NCBI RefSeq assembly: GCF_902459535.1
Contig: NZ_LR699553.1
Location: forward strand, 2,046,001 to 2,110,000
Source of the DNA: Paraburkholderia dioscoreae
GTDB taxonomy: Bacteria; Pseudomonadota; Gammaproteobacteria; Burkholderiales; Burkholderiaceae
Direction: 5' to 3'
Length of the DNA: 64,000 bases
Every line of letters begins with the position of its first letter. The stretch's first letter is position 1. The notes under the pieces were generated by a model that was not told the origin of the DNA, did no database searches, and saw only the letters and a list, made by a program, of their open reading frames with translations. Both the position numbers and the translations under genes were made by a program. Below are positions 61,495 to 64,000 of this stretch, piece after piece.

Positions 61495-61980
61495 ATGACC
61501 GATTCGCCTTCCTCCAACGCGAGCATCGCCTCCTTGCCCGAGAGCCCGTTCGTCGATCGGCTCGGCGCGCAGCTTTTGTCAGCTGCGGACGGCGCTAGCG
61601 AAGTCGCACTGCCGTTGCAGCCGGATCATATGAATACGTGGGACGTCGCTCACGGCGGCGTCACGATGACACTTGCCGATGTCGCGTTGGCAATGGCCGC
61701 GCGGAGTCTGGCCGGCGACGGTGTCGGCGTGGTCACGGTCGAAATGAAGGTCAACTTCATGCAGCCGGGCCGCGGCGAATTGCGCGCCACCGGCCGCGTG
61801 CTGCATCGCTCGACCACCATGGCGTATTGCGAAGGCGAGATCCGGGACAGCGAAGGTCACTTCGTCGCCAAGGCGCTCGGCACGTTCAAATACATGCGGC
61901 GCCTCGCCGTGGGCCGCGAGGTGACCCAACAGCGTTTGCGCAGCGACCCGTCGGCGAAACCCGGCCCAAGCGACGGCTGA
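61495..61980 (+). CDS. PaaI family (hotdog-fold) thioesterase
   Basis: A 161-residue hotdog-fold protein: PFVDRLGAQLLSAADGASEVALPLQPDHMNTWDVAHGGVTMTLADVALAMAARSL, where HGGVTMTLAD is the typical active-site segment, and VTVEMKVNFMQPGRGELRATGRVLHRSTTMAYCEGEIRD. It likely hydrolyses acyl-CoA thioesters. It lies near beta-oxidation genes and 113 bp before an oxidoreductase on the same strand. Confidence 0.88.
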   Translation: MTDSPSSNASIASLPESPFVDRLGAQLLSAADGASEVALPLQPDHMNTWDVAHGGVTMTLADVALAMAARSLAGDGVGVVTVEMKVNFMQPGRGELRATGRVLHRSTTMAYCEGEIRDSEGHFVAKALGTFKYMRRLAVGREVTQQRLRSDPSAKPGPSDG

Positions 61981-62093
61981 GCGCTGCCGTGTGAACCCCG
62001 CGCGCGTACGGAAGGCGCGTGCCGGTTTCCGCCTTCGTGCGCACCGTTCGAATCATTCGCCGATCCAATCGGTAACCTATGGAGACGCTCGTC

Positions 62094-63092
62094 ATGCCCC
62101 AGATCAACCGTCAACTCGTGCTGGCTTCGCGCCCGCAAGGCGCCGTGACGCCCGACAATTTCCGCCTCGTCGAAGCGCCGCTCGCGCCGCTGGCCGAAGG
62201 CGAATTGCGCGTGCGCAATCACTACCTGTCGCTCGACCCGTACATGCGCGGCCGCATGAACGACAGCAAGTCGTATGCGCCGCCGCAACCGCTGAACGAA
62301 GTGATGATCGGCGGCACGGTGGGTGAAGTGGTGGAATCAAAGAATCCGAAGTTCGCGGTCGGCGACAAAGTCGTCGCGATGTTCGGCTGGCAGGAATATG
62401 GCACCTCGGACGGAACCGGCCTGCAGAAAGTCGACGATACGCATGTGCCGCTTTCGGCCTATCTCGGCCCGGTCGGCATGCCGGGCGTCACCGCGTGGTA
62501 CGGCCTGAACCGCATCATCGCGCCGAAAGCGGGCGAGACGGTGGTGGTCAGCGCGGCGAGCGGCGCGGTGGGCAGCGTGGTCGGCCAACTGGCGAAGCTG
62601 GCCGGCGCACGCGCGGTCGGCATTGCCGGCGGCGCAGACAAGTGCCGCTATGTCACCGAGACGCTCGGCTTCGACGCCTGCGTCGACTACAAGGCCGGCA
62701 ATCTCTATCAGGATCTCAAGGCTGCGACGCCGAACGGCGTGGACGGCTGCTTCGAAAACGTCGGCGGCGAAGTGCTCGACGCGACGCTTGCGCGCATGAA
62801 CGCGTTCGGCCGGATCGCGCTGTGCGGATTTATCGCGGGCTACGACGGCCAGCCGTTGCCGCTCAAGCATCCCTCGCTGATGCTCACACAGCGTCTGCTC
62901 GTGCAAGGCTTCATTGTCAGCGAACATATGGACGTATGGCCCGAAGCGCTCAAGCAACTCGGCACGTTGGTCGCGCAGAAGAAGCTGCATTATCGCGAGA
63001 CCATCGCGCAAGGGCTCGATGCCGCGCCCGAGGCTTTCATGGGCCTGCTCAAAGGCAGGAACTTCGGCAAGCAGCTCGTCAAGCTGATCTGA
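62094..63092 (+). CDS. NADP-dependent oxidoreductase (MDR family, CurA/YncB-like)
   Basis: A 332-residue zinc-independent medium-chain reductase. MPQINRQLVLASRPQGAVTPDNFRL and NHYLSLDPYMRGRMNDSKSYAPP are the leukotriene-B4-dehydrogenase/curcumin-reductase signature; the NADP fold has TVVVSAASGAVGSVVGQLAKLAGARAVGIAGG. It probably reduces enones or 2-alkenals. ATG at 62094 with GGAG upstream is preferred to 62079. Its last codons CTG ATC TGA are the seed of the 9-bp tandem repeat that follows. Confidence 0.93.
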   Translation: MPQINRQLVLASRPQGAVTPDNFRLVEAPLAPLAEGELRVRNHYLSLDPYMRGRMNDSKSYAPPQPLNEVMIGGTVGEVVESKNPKFAVGDKVVAMFGWQEYGTSDGTGLQKVDDTHVPLSAYLGPVGMPGVTAWYGLNRIIAPKAGETVVVSAASGAVGSVVGQLAKLAGARAVGIAGGADKCRYVTETLGFDACVDYKAGNLYQDLKAATPNGVDGCFENVGGEVLDATLARMNAFGRIALCGFIAGYDGQPLPLKHPSLMLTQRLLVQGFIVSEHMDVWPEALKQLGTLVAQKKLHYRETIAQGLDAAPEAFMGLLKGRNFGKQLVKLI

Positions 63093-63210
63093 GTGATCTG
63101 AGTGATCTGAGTGATCTGAGTGATCTGAGTGATCTGAGTGATCTGAGTGATCTGAGTGATCTGAGTGATCTGAGTGATCTGAGTGATCTGAGTGATCTGA
63201 GTGATCTGAG
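63086..63210 (+). repeat. Tandem repeat of 9 bp, 13.9 copies, starting at a stop codon
   Basis: Unit GATCTGAGT repeated without any change over 125 bp. The first copy contains the TGA stop of the oxidoreductase (63090-63092), and the unit derives from its terminal CTGATCTGA. In the gene frame every unit reads GTG ATC TGA, so a stop is re-created each 9 bp. It fills most of the gap to the SDR gene (start 63266). Confidence 0.97.
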
Positions 63211-63265
63211 CGTGGCGGCAACTGAGCGAATCCCACGAGACAACCGGTCAACCCAAAGGAGTCAC

Positions 63266-64000
63266 ATGACGTTCGAGTTCTCAGGCAAGGTGGCGGTGAT
63301 CACCGGCGCGGCGAGCGGCTTCGGCCGCGCGTTCGCGCAGAAGGGCGCGTCGCTCGGCATGAAGCTCGTGCTGGCCGACGTGAACCCCGGCGCGCTCGCG
63401 CAAACCGTCGAAGCATTGCGCACCGGTGGCGCCGAAGCGATCGGCGTGCCAACCGACGTCGCCAGCGCGGCGCAGGTCGAAGCGCTCGCGCAAGCGGCGC
63501 TCGCTGCCTACGGCAAGGTGCATCTGCTGTTCAACAACGCGGGCGTGGGCGCGGGCGGCTTCTTGTGGGAAAGCTCGGCGAACGACTGGTCGTGGGTGTT
63601 CGGCGTGAACGTGATGGGCGTCGCGCACGGCGTGCGGGTGTTCACGCCGATCATGCTGGCGCAGAACGAACCGGCGCATATCGTCAACACGGCGTCCGTC
63701 GCGGGTTTGCTGTCGCCGCCCGCAATGGGTATCTACAACGCGTCGAAGCATGCTGTGGTGTCGCTCACCGAAACGCTGTATCACGATCTGCAACTGGCGC
63801 AGGCCGCTCAGGTGGAAACGGCCGGCGCGCAGGTCGGCTGTTCGCTGCTGTGCCCGGCCTTTGTGCCGACCGGCATTGCCGATGCGGAACGCGCGCGGCC
63901 CGCGGACCTGCGCAACGACAGCCGGCCGACGCGCTCGCAGATCGCCGCCGGCAAGCAACTACAGCGCGCGGTGCAGTCAGGCAAGCTGAATGCAGACGAT
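63266..64000 (+). CDS. Short-chain dehydrogenase/reductase (3' end outside window)
   Basis: At least 245 residues of a classical SDR. Cofactor motif VAVITGAASGFGRAFAQKGA, LLFNNAGVGAGG, then the catalytic set: Ser in NTASVAGLLS, YNASKHA (Tyr and Lys), and CPAFVPTGIADAERA. Asp in LVLADVNPG suggests NAD rather than NADP. ATG at 63266 has AAAGGA upstream. It runs off the right edge. Grouped with the preceding oxidoreductase; the repeat lies in between. Confidence 0.9.
   Translation, partial: MTFEFSGKVAVITGAASGFGRAFAQKGASLGMKLVLADVNPGALAQTVEALRTGGAEAIGVPTDVASAAQVEALAQAALAAYGKVHLLFNNAGVGAGGFLWESSANDWSWVFGVNVMGVAHGVRVFTPIMLAQNEPAHIVNTASVAGLLSPPAMGIYNASKHAVVSLTETLYHDLQLAQAAQVETAGAQVGCSLLCPAFVPTGIADAERARPADLRNDSRPTRSQIAAGKQLQRAVQSGKLNADD

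Noticed and set aside
63086..63210. CRISPR-like array
   Set aside because: Units are 9 bp and directly adjacent with no spacers, so it is a simple tandem repeat. No CRISPR array was seen in the window.
62337..63251. Reverse frame with a long Asp-His-Ser repeat
   Set aside because: It is the antisense reading of the 9-bp DNA repeat and of the oxidoreductase gene; no start signal or domain supports it.

Overview
This 64-kb window is GC-rich DNA from a member of the Burkholderiaceae, most likely a Paraburkholderia or Burkholderia chromosome. The basis is gene content: the order tig-clpP-clpX-lon-hupB-tRNA-Val-tRNA-Asp-ppiD, a divergent tesA/ybbA pair, pgi, purL, and an msrB-yciB-bolA-ppiC run, all with strongly GC-biased third positions. 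The genus is an inference from memory of gene order; no alignment was run.

Layout. 1-5.4 kb: the 5' part of ompR (reverse), a small secreted protein with a DUF1800/DUF1501 exported pair, and a squalene/phytoene-synthase-like protein with altered metal-binding motifs. 5.5-21.6 kb: an integrated, defective phage element in the 3' end of a tRNA-Leu(UAG) gene, bounded by a 27-bp direct repeat. It has an integrase/excisionase end, small leftward genes, a lambda-type head module (gpA remnant, gpW, portal, S49 protease, scaffold-like, decoration and capsid proteins), a Mu-type tail start that breaks off inside the sheath gene, and then cargo: a lipoprotein coupled to a patatin phospholipase, and an SRAP (YedK/HMCES) gene behind a perfect LexA-type box. 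No repressor, replication, lysis, tail-tube, tape-measure or baseplate gene is visible.

21.7-26.2 kb: a decayed DUF2339 gene ahead of an intact DUF3999 gene, a MarR regulator and a glycerate kinase. 26.2-35.4 kb: the protein quality-control block (trigger factor, ClpP, ClpX, Lon, HU, PpiD) with clear terminators, two sigma-32-like promoter candidates with matching geometry, and a strong sigma-70 promoter for hupB. 35.4-44.1 kb: a lipoprotein, tesA, ybbA, pgi, nnr, dadA and an unusual Asp-zincin (M35) metallopeptidase with eight 11-residue tandem repeats. 44.4-50.3 kb: purL, then a HipBA toxin-antitoxin module preceded by four palindromic operators spaced exactly 51 bp apart. 50.5-54.4 kb: ppiC, bolA, yciB, msrB and selO, all reverse. 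54.6-64 kb: a lipid-oxidation group (acyl-CoA ligase, bifunctional hydratase/dehydrogenase, thiolase, thioesterase, NADP-dependent oxidoreductase, SDR), with a 9-bp tandem repeat expanded from the stop codon of the oxidoreductase gene.

The best candidates for undescribed biology are the regularly spaced HipB operator array, the repeat-bearing M35 peptidase, the phage lipoprotein-patatin pair with the LexA-boxed SRAP gene beside attR, and the stop-codon repeat expansion. Core genes are identified from motifs and lengths; no database search was possible.
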